Position numbers and translations under genes: made by a program | Notes under the pieces: generated by a model | Databases searched by the model: none | The model's input: only the letters and a program-made list of their open reading frames with translations | Told to the model about the DNA's origin: nothing | Shown here: in pieces, positions 41,074 through 48,083 of the stretch | How positions within the stretch are numbered: position 1 is the first letter of the stretch | How the letters are laid out: the number at the start of each line of letters is the position of its first letter | From: a virus | Strand: one strand, 5' to 3' | IMG/VR virus record: IMGVR_UViG_3300010885_059862 | Coordinates: 1 to 49,341 of that record | DNA length: 49,341 nucleotides

Positions 41074-41118
41074 AACAAAATCTTTTGTTTTTCACGATAA
41101 TACTTAAGGGGTATTATC
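41074..41118 (-). promoter_or_regulatory. structured leader of the 45-aa gene
   Basis: Two perfect inverted repeats: GATAATAC/GTATTATC (41096-41103 with 41111-41118) and AACAAAA/TTTTGTT (41074-41080 with 41083-41089). The first loop contains the TTAAG part of a TAAGTATTA late-like box. The leader ends with AAGGAG. Confidence 0.55.
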
Positions 41119-41302
41119 AGGATTTCAATACATCTTCTATAAGACTTATTAAAGAAGGTCTTGTAGATTCGTGTGTATGAATAGCAATAGCAGCTCTTTG
41201 TGCTTTTGCTTTTTCTTTTGAAAGTGGTTTTTTGCTAAAACATTTGCCAGTTACTTTGCAAACTTTATATCCACCATTTATTTTTTTAATTTTATATGGC
41301 AT
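41117..41302 (-). CDS. small conserved motif protein, 61 aa
   Basis: KVCKVTGKCFSKKPLSKEKA followed by KAQRAAIAIH is a motif I know from scattered proteins of large phages and large DNA viruses, with Cys pair, basic stretch and helix; its function is not established. The C-terminal PSLISLIEDVLKS looks like a separate amphipathic helix and contains LIE-D, similar to the targeting peptides of this window but at the other end. GATAAATA is upstream. Confidence 0.65.
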   Translation of the reverse strand: MPYKIKKINGGYKVCKVTGKCFSKKPLSKEKAKAQRAAIAIHTHESTRPSLISLIEDVLKS

Positions 41303-41306
41303 AAAA

Positions 41307-41441
41307 TTATTTATCTTTATTCTTTATTTTTTGGCAATTATTAACCATTTTGCCGTTTTTCTTTTTTAAGCCGACCTTTTTATATCCTTTCCAACAATGG
41401 ATTTCGTTTAATATATTAAAAACAGTTTTATCAAATTTCAT
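41307..41441 (-). CDS. small protein with putative capsid-targeting peptide, 44 aa
   Basis: MKFDKTVFNILNEI carries LNE-I. It is followed by CWKGYKKVGLKKKNGKM and NNCQK, a Cys-basic-Gly motif of the type CW.GYK.VG..K..GK....C seen in structural proteins of T4-like phages. The protein is strongly basic after the possible cleavage site, as expected for something that goes into the head with DNA. Its stop lies five bases before the ATG of the next gene. Confidence 0.65.
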   Translation of the reverse strand: MKFDKTVFNILNEIHCWKGYKKVGLKKKNGKMVNNCQKIKNKDK

Positions 41442-41447
41442 ATAATA

Positions 41448-41858
41448 TTAGTTTGTCGGCACTGGAGGTCTTCTTTCTAAATAGGTCACTCTACCATCTA
41501 AATTATCCAATTGTTTTTGGAAACCTCCAAGTAATTGATTATAAGCTCTTAATTGTTCTGTAAATGCTGTTTGATTGTTTATTATAATTTCTAATTTGCT
41601 TTGAGTAACTTCAAAGCGAGTTTTGAGGATTTCATCTTGTTTTTTGTCTAATTCAACTTGTTGTTTCATATAATCAACAAATTTATCTTGCTTAACGTAT
41701 GTAGTAGACATCCACATAGTATAATAACCTATTGCTAAAAATACAGTTACAGTCAACAGAGGTTTAATAATCAAATTAATAAACGGTCTGTGTCTTTGTT
41801 CAAAAAAGTTTAATTTTTCTATAAACTTGTCACTAGTAGGGTCTGGCACGTAACTCAT
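41448..41858 (-). CDS. single-span membrane protein with coiled coil, 136 aa
   Basis: A 30-residue polar N-terminus, one membrane helix (IIKPLLTVTVFLAIGYYTMW, about residues 30-50) and a long coiled coil. The C-terminus is Pro-rich. Near the lysis genes, so it could be an antiholin or another membrane-stress protein; it has no lipobox. A GTAAATA box (41869-41875) precedes the ATG. Confidence 0.55.
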   Translation of the reverse strand: MSYVPDPTSDKFIEKLNFFEQRHRPFINLIIKPLLTVTVFLAIGYYTMWMSTTYVKQDKFVDYMKQQVELDKKQDEILKTRFEVTQSKLEIIINNQTAFTEQLRAYNQLLGGFQKQLDNLDGRVTYLERRPPVPTN

Positions 41859-41891
41859 ACAAGAATTATATTTACTTATATCGAAAAGGGC

Positions 41892-42206
41892 TTAATCAAT
41901 AGTGTATTTTGTATCACTTAAAGGTTGTGTAAATGTCGCCCAAACCATTGAAGGTCGGCCCAAACTATATTCAAAAAGAGGATCTGTCATCTGTTCATCC
42001 AATTTTTTTTGTTGTTTTACTATTATTTTATAAGCCTTTTGCAAGGTTTCCGTATCCGTGTTTTTTTCCCACAATACAGTAGTTTCGTAAAAAGGTTCTG
42101 GTAGTAAAAGATTTCCAGCTGATAAAAAAATTGTTTTGGCAAAAAAGGCTTGATGGTTTAAAACCAATTCTTCTTTCAATTTTTCATTTATATCAAAATA
42201 ATTCAC
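41892..42206 (-). CDS. hypothetical protein, 104 aa (GTG start)
   Basis: Starts at a GTG at 42206; no ATG is near. Soluble, helical, Lys/Leu/Glu-rich, with a middle ETLQKAYKIIVKQQKKLDEQ coiled-coil segment. Lies between small unknown genes in the lysis region. Function unknown. Confidence 0.5.
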   Translation of the reverse strand: MNYFDINEKLKEELVLNHQAFFAKTIFLSAGNLLLPEPFYETTVLWEKNTDTETLQKAYKIIVKQQKKLDEQMTDPLFEYSLGRPSMVWATFTQPLSDTKYTID

Positions 42207-42217
42207 TTAAACATTTT

Positions 42218-42388
42218 CTAAGATTTTGATAGGTTAATCAACTCTTTTAAAGCTTCCTCGGGTGATAATGTTTTAACAGATGTTTTAGGTTGTTGAATTA
42301 TCTCTTCTTTAGGCATTAAACGCTGCATTTGAAGCATAACATCCTTTTCTAATTTAATAATTGTTGGATCTTTTTCTATTTGTGGCAT
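42218..42388 (-). CDS. small protein, 56 aa
   Basis: Begins MPQIEKDPTIIKLEKDVMLQ, helical and charged, and ends in an LSPEEALKELINLSKS helix. GGAGGT touches the ATG, too close for a normal Shine-Dalgarno but perhaps used. Overlaps the tail of the 28-codon frame upstream by 13 bases. Unknown function. Confidence 0.55.
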   Translation of the reverse strand: MPQIEKDPTIIKLEKDVMLQMQRLMPKEEIIQQPKTSVKTLSPEEALKELINLSKS

Positions 42389-42462
42389 ACCTCCAAAAGA
42401 GAAGAAAAATTATTAATAGGATTGTGTTTTACGTGAGATGTATATACTTGAGATAAATTCAT
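42376..42462 (-). CDS. possible 28-aa peptide coupled to the endolysin gene
   Basis: Its ATG overlaps the endolysin stop as ATGA, which suggests coupled translation. The peptide (MNLSQVYTSHVKHNPINNFS onward) has no motif and ends inside the next gene. It may only hand ribosomes to the 56-aa gene. Confidence 0.35.
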   Translation of the reverse strand: MNLSQVYTSHVKHNPINNFSSLLEVCHK

Positions 42463-43070
42463 ATACAGGTTTCTACTAATTTGGCTTCAGCTTCTCTTCT
42501 TTCTAATAAACCGTCTAAGCCTTTACCTTGCCATATACGTTTCATTTTACGTAATTCTTTGGCAATACCTTTATAATCTTTTTTTGGAATAAGATCACGG
42601 ATATTGCGCATTTCTAAACGACTGTCTCCGGATAAAGAAGATCCTCTATTGAATACAAGTGATACTATGGCTCCATAAGCATCGTCGCAAAGTTCATCTA
42701 ATTTAGGAAATGCTCTTTCTGCGAGTCTAGCAAACTTTGACCAAATTAAATTATTAAACATTTCAATGGCTTGATCCCAAGTAACAACTATACCACTATT
42801 TTTGTGTTGTTGAGTGTAAGCTTTACCAGCTTGACCCGTCTTACCAGAAGCACCTTTAACAATTTCTAATTGATCTTTTGGCAAAAAATAAAACATTTTT
42901 TCTAATTCAGTTGGTGTATAATAACCACAATCAACTCCAATACCTAAAGTAAACCCAGACGCACCACCAGGCCATTCTGGTTTAGTTAAATGTTTTTCAT
43001 AATAATCTTTTCCTCCACCTACTTCATATTCTAAAATAAGAGCCAGGGCTTTTGGTGACGGGTTTTTCAT
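42459..43070 (-). CDS. endolysin, lysozyme-like
   Basis: 203 aa. ILEYEVGGG near the N-terminus carries the candidate catalytic Glu (Glu14 or Glu16), and GFTLGIGVDCGY (residues 39-50) is the G-x-T-x-G-x-G-x-D signature of T4-lysozyme-like (GH24-type) muramidases. YGAIVSLVFNRGSSL resembles the conserved helix with N-R-G. It cuts peptidoglycan at lysis. No signal peptide, so it needs the holin. The start overlaps the holin-candidate stop (ATGA). Confidence 0.8.
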   Translation of the reverse strand: MKNPSPKALALILEYEVGGGKDYYEKHLTKPEWPGGASGFTLGIGVDCGYYTPTELEKMFYFLPKDQLEIVKGASGKTGQAGKAYTQQHKNSGIVVTWDQAIEMFNNLIWSKFARLAERAFPKLDELCDDAYGAIVSLVFNRGSSLSGDSRLEMRNIRDLIPKKDYKGIAKELRKMKRIWQGKGLDGLLERREAEAKLVETCI

Positions 43071-43531
43071 ACCTCTACCTCCGAAATATTATAATCATCT
43101 TCCTTTGCGTTATTTGTTAATATTGTTTCATTAACATTTACATTTTTATCTTCAACAACTTTTTCGCTTTGAGCATCACCTTCTATACTTGCACTAGATG
43201 CACTATTATATCTTAAATCAACAAGGCCTTGTGCTCCTATATACACAGATATTACGAGACCAAATATTTCTATTATTTTTGTAAAAATAGTGGAATATGC
43301 CGTCACGACAATATCGTGATCTGTTGGTATAAGGAAAAGAAATCCTACTGCCATTAAAAACATAACTACAATCATTATAATAGCTGAAAAAATTACAAAG
43401 AATTTTTTAGAAGATAAATGATTAGTATCTTCCATCTGTTTCTCCAACTCTGGTGGAGTATTAGGTGGTGCTTTTCCGTTCGTAAGAAAAGCACTAACCG
43501 TTTGACCTATATTAACAATATTCTGCCACAT
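43067..43531 (-). CDS. putative holin, two membrane segments, 154 aa
   Basis: Two hydrophobic segments, FFVIFSAIIMIVVMFLMAVG (about residues 43-67) and a second around 83-103 (IEIFGLVISVYIGAQGL), then an acidic C-terminal tail. Overlap with the endolysin gene makes a holin the best guess. It has the GGGTAAATA box seven bases before the ATG. T4 holin-type features (a large periplasmic domain) are absent. Confidence 0.6.
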   Translation of the reverse strand: MWQNIVNIGQTVSAFLTNGKAPPNTPPELEKQMEDTNHLSSKKFFVIFSAIIMIVVMFLMAVGFLFLIPTDHDIVVTAYSTIFTKIIEIFGLVISVYIGAQGLVDLRYNSASSASIEGDAQSEKVVEDKNVNVNETILTNNAKEDDYNISEVEV

Positions 43532-43538
43532 CTATAGG

Positions 43539-43547
43539 TATTTACCC
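43539..43547 (-). promoter_or_regulatory. late-promoter-like box GGGTAAATA before the holin candidate
   Basis: Seven bases before the ATG at 43531. It overlaps the stop codon of a 34-codon frame upstream. Confidence 0.55.
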
Positions 43548-43646
43548 TAGATGATAAAATAAAGAACGAGCCAATCCAAATCCTAAACAAAGACTATAGA
43601 TATACAACAAGGCATAGTGATAGTATGGGATATGATATTTGCACAT
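43542..43646 (-). CDS. possible small membrane peptide, 34 aa
   Basis: MCKYHIPYYHYALLYIYSLC start, with a single short hydrophobic segment (ALLYIYSLCLGFGLA). Placed between a small membrane gene and the holin candidate. Could be an accessory lysis peptide or chance. Confidence 0.35.
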   Translation of the reverse strand: MCKYHIPYYHYALLYIYSLCLGFGLARSLFYHLG

Positions 43647-43657
43647 ATTATTGGCTC

Positions 43658-43786
43658 TTAAAAAAGAGAACCGATTATAAAGCCAATTATAAAAATAAAG
43701 ATGGCTAGAGATGTTTTAGGGTTGCGAGTAATCCAGTCTACAACTGAATTAACTACAGATGAAATTGTTTTAATGAATTTATCCAT
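43658..43786 (-). CDS. small membrane protein, 42 aa
   Basis: An amphipathic N-terminal helix (MDKFIKTISSVVNSVVDWIT), then NPKTS and a C-terminal membrane helix ending GFIIGSLF. The form suits a small pinholin- or toxin-like lysis peptide, but this is inference. Its TAA sits inside the spacer before the next frame. Confidence 0.55.
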   Translation of the reverse strand: MDKFIKTISSVVNSVVDWITRNPKTSLAIFIFIIGFIIGSLF

Positions 43787-43819
43787 ATTAATATTTATGG
43801 ATAAATTATATATTTTCAA

Positions 43820-44401
43820 CTAAAATATTACGAAACGGTTCATTCTCAAATAGATATAAACTGCAATTAAAGCCGTCAAACTGATAATAATAATATTTCT
43901 CCACAAAATAGCGAGATCCTTTTTATAGATTTCAGCTTGTAGATGATTTAAATCTTTTACCATCTTATTAGTATATTCTGTTTGTTTTATTAATTCCTTA
44001 TCTGTATTCTGTTTTGCATTTGCAAGATTTGCATTATCTTTCTTTAACTGTTCTGCAATGGCTTTAACCTTTAATAAATCCTGATATTCTGTTGAATCAA
44101 CAACTACAACTTTGTCACCTTTATACTGACTCGGAACAATAACGACTCTTGTCTTTTCACCAGATTTCACATCTTTTATAACTTCACCTGCTTGATATAT
44201 TGGTTGAATGTCTATTGGTTTTTTTGGTGGTTTGACAAGTCTTGTAGTTTCATTAGAATAATAATAAGCTAAATCAACTCTTGCTTTATTAAGTGAATCA
44301 TTAGCAGCATAAACATTTTGACTAAGAGCTTCTGATTGTTTTTCAGTATAATAGGTACATCCTGTAATAAGCAATGCGGCTATCAATAGTATCTTTTTCA
44401 T
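43820..44401 (-). CDS. putative unimolecular spanin (u-spanin)
   Basis: 193 aa. An N-terminal signal with lipobox LLIAALLITGC (Cys15) would anchor it in the outer membrane. The middle (about 110-160) is a coiled coil with KDNANLANAKQNTDKELIKQ. A C-terminal membrane helix (ILWRNIIIISLTALIAVYIY, about 165-186) would anchor it in the inner membrane. This is the architecture of phage T1 gp11. It would fuse the two membranes in the last lysis step. No Rz/Rz1 pair is visible. In the same strand order as holin and endolysin. Confidence 0.75.
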   Translation of the reverse strand: MKKILLIAALLITGCTYYTEKQSEALSQNVYAANDSLNKARVDLAYYYSNETTRLVKPPKKPIDIQPIYQAGEVIKDVKSGEKTRVVIVPSQYKGDKVVVVDSTEYQDLLKVKAIAEQLKKDNANLANAKQNTDKELIKQTEYTNKMVKDLNHLQAEIYKKDLAILWRNIIIISLTALIAVYIYLRMNRFVIF

Positions 44402-44431
44402 AATATTAATTAGCGTACAATGCCTAATAAT

Positions 44432-44962
44432 CTAGTTTAAATCTTTTGCAATACTAATATCGTTATTAGTAAAGTTAGGATCGACATATTCAATTTCATT
44501 TGAAATATTGTGCTCTTTAATATTGGATGTTGTGGGAAGCATGTCTGAGGATGATGTAGTATATTCTGAATTATAAGCTGTAGCAAGAACTGCATTATTA
44601 TTAGAACAACCACAAACACTCTTCAATGTATCATCGTCATAAGGATATTCTATATTATTCGCCAAACAATTTTCATCTGTTTTTTGCCCAACTAATTTAA
44701 GTCCCTCCTTAATCATATTAGTAATAACGTCGTTAGCAGAAATATCTTGCTCAACTGATTCTTTAACAATCAACTCAAGAATCTCTCTTGGCCACTCTTC
44801 CATATCTAGTTCAAGCTTTACATAAGGACGAAGTTCTATAGAGCCGTCATCGTGTTGTTTAACTTCAAGCTTCTGTCCAGCCTCCCAGCCAAGTTCTTGA
44901 ATCTCCTCATCTGTAAATTGAAGATAGAGGTCGTTAGTAGGTAGTAGTGTCTTTTTTGTCAT
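44432..44962 (-). CDS. AbrB-like domain protein, 176 aa
   Basis: Residues 10-47 (LYLQFTDEEIQELGWEAGQK then VKQHDDGSIELRP) look like a swapped-hairpin AbrB/MazE DNA-binding domain. A helical segment with ANDVITNMIKEGLKL follows. The C-terminal 80 residues are Asn/Ser/Thr-rich and probably flexible. It could be a phage regulator or antitoxin; no toxin gene is adjacent. The ATG overlaps the APS kinase stop (ATGA). Confidence 0.5.
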   Translation of the reverse strand: MTKKTLLPTNDLYLQFTDEEIQELGWEAGQKLEVKQHDDGSIELRPYVKLELDMEEWPREILELIVKESVEQDISANDVITNMIKEGLKLVGQKTDENCLANNIEYPYDDDTLKSVCGCSNNNAVLATAYNSEYTTSSSDMLPTTSNIKEHNISNEIEYVDPNFTNNDISIAKDLN

Positions 44963-45516
44963 AGTATTGTTGTATTGTGTATTTGATTATAGATGATATC
45001 TACAGCTCGTTCAACTGTCATTTTACCATAAGCTGTAGACCTTGGATGTATTCTTATATCAGGCCATTCTGGTACTTCATAAGGAGAGTCAATTCCAGAC
45101 ATATCCTTAATAAGACCTGCTCTAAATTTTTTATATAATCCTTTAGGATCTCTCTCTTCGCATATCTCAAGAGGTGTATCCATATAGACTTCAATAAACC
45201 TAGCATTACAATATTTCGTTAAAATATCTCGTGCCAAAGCTCTCATTTGTTTAAGAGGAGAAATACTTGCTACAATAACAACCTCAGCTCTTTGAAATTC
45301 AATCATATTTCTTACAACATAAATCATTGTATTAACAGCTTTCCATCTACCTTCAATATCAAATCCAATAGGAGTTTTTGAATTGTATCTTAAAGTATCA
45401 GCATCAGCTACTACAGATCTACGGCCCTCAGCTTTAAGCTTTTCATTTAAAGCATTAGCAGTGGTAGTCTTACCAGCACCTGATAAACCTGTAATCCAAA
45501 CAACAGTAGGTTTCAT
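44959..45516 (-). CDS. cysC: adenylylsulfate kinase-like protein (CysC family)
   Basis: 185 aa. P-loop WITGLSGAGKTT (residues 7-18), ADADTLRYN (substrate Asp/Arg), IVASISPLKQMRALAR and the late ERDPKGLYKKFRAGLIKDM with GIDSPYEVP are the APS kinase series. The normal reaction makes PAPS from APS. PAPS in a phage could feed sulfation or salvage, or the enzyme may act on another substrate. Coupled to neighbours on both sides by overlapping stop/start codons (TAATG, ATGA). Confidence 0.82.
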   Translation of the reverse strand: MKPTVVWITGLSGAGKTTTANALNEKLKAEGRRSVVADADTLRYNSKTPIGFDIEGRWKAVNTMIYVVRNMIEFQRAEVVIVASISPLKQMRALARDILTKYCNARFIEVYMDTPLEICEERDPKGLYKKFRAGLIKDMSGIDSPYEVPEWPDIRIHPRSTAYGKMTVERAVDIIYNQIHNTTIL

Positions 45517-45743
45517 TAGTCGAGTGTTATATTATGTTCTTCCATCAGCTTGTGAAGTTCATCTCGAAGCTCATAATAGGCAGCAATTTGCTCCTCTGTT
45601 GCATCATCGGAAGCATATTTAGTTTTATTTCTTAAAAACTGATCTAGATCCCAAAGAACAGAACGATACTTACTAGCATTAACTGCTTGTTCAAATTCGT
45701 ACTGATCCTCGTTTAAATCAAACTCTAAAATTGCTTTAGGCAT
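45516..45743 (-). CDS. hypothetical protein of a phage family, 75 aa
   Basis: Small acidic protein: ILEFDLNEDQYEFEQAVNAS, SVLWDLDQFLRNK and a helical end LRDELHKLMEEHNITLD. Proteins of this pattern are frequent in large phages; function unknown to me. Two bases after the coiled-coil gene; TAATG coupling to cysC. Confidence 0.75.
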   Translation of the reverse strand: MPKAILEFDLNEDQYEFEQAVNASKYRSVLWDLDQFLRNKTKYASDDATEEQIAAYYELRDELHKLMEEHNITLD

Positions 45744-45744
45744 G

Positions 45745-46878
45745 TTACTTTTCTCCTCGCTCTATTTTACACACATTACAAGGGCAAATCCATTTTTCTT
45801 GTTCTTGAAATTTATTAGGAATTGACTTTGATGAGCCTTTCCAATCAATAGGCTCTTCTACCCAAGGCTTAAAAGTCTTCTTTTCTTCAATACCATATAC
45901 CTCCCTCAACTTTGCTTGAACAGCATCATCAACAGCAACCTTTGTTGTACTCCACTTTTCAGGCTCATATCCACCCCAATGAATAGGATACATAGGATGT
46001 TTTTGTTCATCCTTTTCATAAACATAATCAATAATATCTTTCTTTAGCTTTTCATTCTCCTGATAAAGAAAAGTCTGTTGTTCTCTAAGATTCTTTGTAT
46101 GCTCCTTAAGCTTTTCATTCTCTTTATTAGCTGCATTGAGCTGATGCTTATATTCATCTCTATACTTCGTACAACCTTGGTAATTATGATCAAGGATTTG
46201 ATATTTTGCCTTCAATACAGCAATATCATTCTTAAGAGTAAAGATCTCAGCTCTATATGCTTCATTTTGATCACTATCAATCTCACTAACTCTCTCCATT
46301 AACTCAACATTTTCTTTCTTAAGATGTCTAAGACCATTAACCTCCTTCACTAGCTCATCTACATAATCTGCCTTTTCATCATATAGATCCTTCCAGTGCA
46401 TAACACCTGTTCTCCAGTTTTTAATTTCATTCTCGAGCTCTTTAACCTTATCTTCAAGCTTAGTATTCTTAGCTACTTCTTGGTCATATTGAGTCTTCCA
46501 TGTGTCTTTAAAGGACTCTAATTTAAAAGCATTTCTATACTTGTCGATTATATCTTTTAAATGAGCATTCTCCTGTCTGAGCTTAATAGCTGCATTGTGC
46601 TCCTCTGTTCCATCTTCCTCAATAGACTTAAGTTGAGCTTTGAGCTCTTCCTTTTCTTTCAAGAGTTTAGCATTAATCTCTCTTGCTGCATCTCTCTCGT
46701 GAATATAGCCTTTTTGAAGTGCTTTGAGACTTTGAATTTCTTTATAGAACTTCTCAGCCTCTCCTTTAAGATGCTCAACTGATTCCTTAGGTACATATTG
46801 CCAACCAAAAGGATTAGTACCTAGAGTATCATCAATAATCTCTTGTGTGCTTTTATCAGGTCCGAATAGATTGAACAT
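45745..46878 (-). CDS. long coiled-coil protein, 377 aa
   Basis: Residues about 35-285 are heptad-rich (Glu, Lys, Leu, Asn) with no membrane helix. The C-terminal 90 residues are different: YPIHWGGYEPEKWSTTKVAV and a final CPCNVCKIERGEK with a small Cys cluster that may bind zinc. A cytoplasmic scaffold or tether is plausible. It leads an operon with the 75-aa, APS kinase and AbrB-like genes. The promoter at 46886-46913 is perfect. Confidence 0.7.
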   Translation of the reverse strand: MFNLFGPDKSTQEIIDDTLGTNPFGWQYVPKESVEHLKGEAEKFYKEIQSLKALQKGYIHERDAAREINAKLLKEKEELKAQLKSIEEDGTEEHNAAIKLRQENAHLKDIIDKYRNAFKLESFKDTWKTQYDQEVAKNTKLEDKVKELENEIKNWRTGVMHWKDLYDEKADYVDELVKEVNGLRHLKKENVELMERVSEIDSDQNEAYRAEIFTLKNDIAVLKAKYQILDHNYQGCTKYRDEYKHQLNAANKENEKLKEHTKNLREQQTFLYQENEKLKKDIIDYVYEKDEQKHPMYPIHWGGYEPEKWSTTKVAVDDAVQAKLREVYGIEEKKTFKPWVEEPIDWKGSSKSIPNKFQEQEKWICPCNVCKIERGEK

Positions 46879-46885
46879 ATTTAAA

Positions 46886-46913
46886 ATTATAGAGCAAAAG
46901 GCTGGAAAGTCAA
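46886..46913 (-). promoter_or_regulatory. sigma70-like promoter of the coiled-coil/cysC operon
   Basis: TTGACT (46908-46913), 16-base spacer, TATAAT (46886-46891). Only seven bases separate the -10 from the ATG at 46878, so transcription would start at about the start codon. Confidence 0.7.
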
Positions 46914-46923
46914 ATAAATAGTA

Positions 46924-47601
46924 TTGATGTCCAATAATATTCTTGTCATTTCAGACATTCATCTAGGAAGCCCTGTTTCTAAAGTTAAATCATTGGCTAA
47001 GGTTCTAAAGAACGAAAAGTACAATCATTTAATCCTTAATGGAGATGTATTCGATTCTAAGTACATAGAAAGATACAAAAAGAGACATTGGAATATTCTG
47101 AGTCTATTAAGAAAGATATCAAAGAAAAAGAAAGTAACTTTTATTCTTGGTAACCATGATCTAAAGTCAAAGAACATTATCAAGATTCTAGGACTAGAGT
47201 TTGTTGAGAAGTTGGAACTCGAAGTAAATGGAAAGAAGATGTTGTTTATTCATTTTCATCAGTTTGATCCATTTATCTTTAAGCACCCTTGGATAACAGA
47301 TATAGCTGAAAGGATTTATTATTTTTTCCAGAGCATAGATAGAACCAAAACATTTAGTAGATGGTTAAAGAGAACATCTAAAAGGTTCTTAAAGATTAAA
47401 ACCAATATAAGAGACAAAGCTCTAAACTATATCAAAGACAAAAACTATGATGCCATTTTTGGAGGTCATATCCATTTTGCCGAAAGCTTTGTATGTCCAG
47501 AATCAGGAAAAGAGTATCACAACTCAGGCTCTTTCTGTGATGAACCTTGTCACTATCTAATAATTGACAAGGAAGGTAAGGTTACTTTGAAAGAGATTTA
47601 A
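46924..47601 (+). CDS. metallophosphoesterase, LpxH-like calcineurin fold
   Basis: 225 aa. Metal-binding blocks in order: VISDIHLG (D-x-H), LNGDVFD (GD), LGNHD (GNHD), FIHFHQFD and GGHIHFAE (GH-x-H). The overall length and pattern resemble UDP-2,3-diacylglucosamine hydrolases and related phosphodiesterases, but the substrate cannot be told. Lone rightward gene; AATAAATA lies just upstream of the ATG, and its stop overlaps the end of a convergent small gene. Confidence 0.8.
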   Translation: MMSNNILVISDIHLGSPVSKVKSLAKVLKNEKYNHLILNGDVFDSKYIERYKKRHWNILSLLRKISKKKKVTFILGNHDLKSKNIIKILGLEFVEKLELEVNGKKMLFIHFHQFDPFIFKHPWITDIAERIYYFFQSIDRTKTFSRWLKRTSKRFLKIKTNIRDKALNYIKDKNYDAIFGGHIHFAESFVCPESGKEYHNSGSFCDEPCHYLIIDKEGKVTLKEI

Positions 47602-47858
47602 TTAGTAAGATCGACAATAACCCAGTCTTTAGTCATCCAGATCTTCGCTCCTTGCATACCCTGAATATATCTACTATCAACACTCTTAATACCTTCCTTC
47701 ATATGATCACCATCTTGCTGGGTTATATACTGAGATTTACCATCTTGAAGATTAATATATAAATATTTGATATTTTCAGGTGTGATTTTAGGTAATTTTA
47801 AATCCATTGCTTCATTAACTATCTTTAAATAGGCTTCTGTGAGTTTATCAAATTTCAT
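47598..47858 (-). CDS. small protein with putative capsid-targeting peptide, 86 aa
   Basis: MKFDKLTEAYLKIVNEAMDL holds LTE-A and VNE-A. The body (from about residue 20) is a small beta-rich domain with YLYINLQDGKSQYITQQDGD and an end of AKIWMTKDWVIVDLTN. It begins with the same MKFD as the genes at 32370 and 41441. The leader ATAAATAATAATATG is identical to that of the next gene upstream. Confidence 0.65.
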   Translation of the reverse strand: MKFDKLTEAYLKIVNEAMDLKLPKITPENIKYLYINLQDGKSQYITQQDGDHMKEGIKSVDSRYIQGMQGAKIWMTKDWVIVDLTN

Positions 47859-47874
47859 ATTATTATTTATTTAA

Positions 47875-48072
47875 TTAAATCTCATAGAACCAACTCTTCT
47901 TAAACTTCTCAAACTCTCTCATCCAGATATTAAACCTTCTAAGTCTTCTTCCTGCTTTTCTACCTCTCTTCTTTACTTTCTTTACTCCCTTAAAGATCAT
48001 TAAGAAGAATAATATCATTCCTACAGCAAATAAACCCATTGTAATATGGCCAATGAGTTCAAAAGGTGTCAT
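47875..48072 (-). CDS. small membrane protein with basic tail, 65 aa
   Basis: From the ATG at 48072, as the upstream in-frame TTG overlaps the preceding gene. One membrane helix (IGHITMGLFAVGMILFFLMI), then a very basic cytoplasmic tail (KKVKKRGRKAGRRLRR). Its leader shares ATAAATAATAATATG with the neighbour. Function unknown. Confidence 0.6.
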   Translation of the reverse strand: MTPFELIGHITMGLFAVGMILFFLMIFKGVKKVKKRGRKAGRRLRRFNIWMREFEKFKKSWFYEI

Positions 48073-48083
48073 ATTATTATTTA

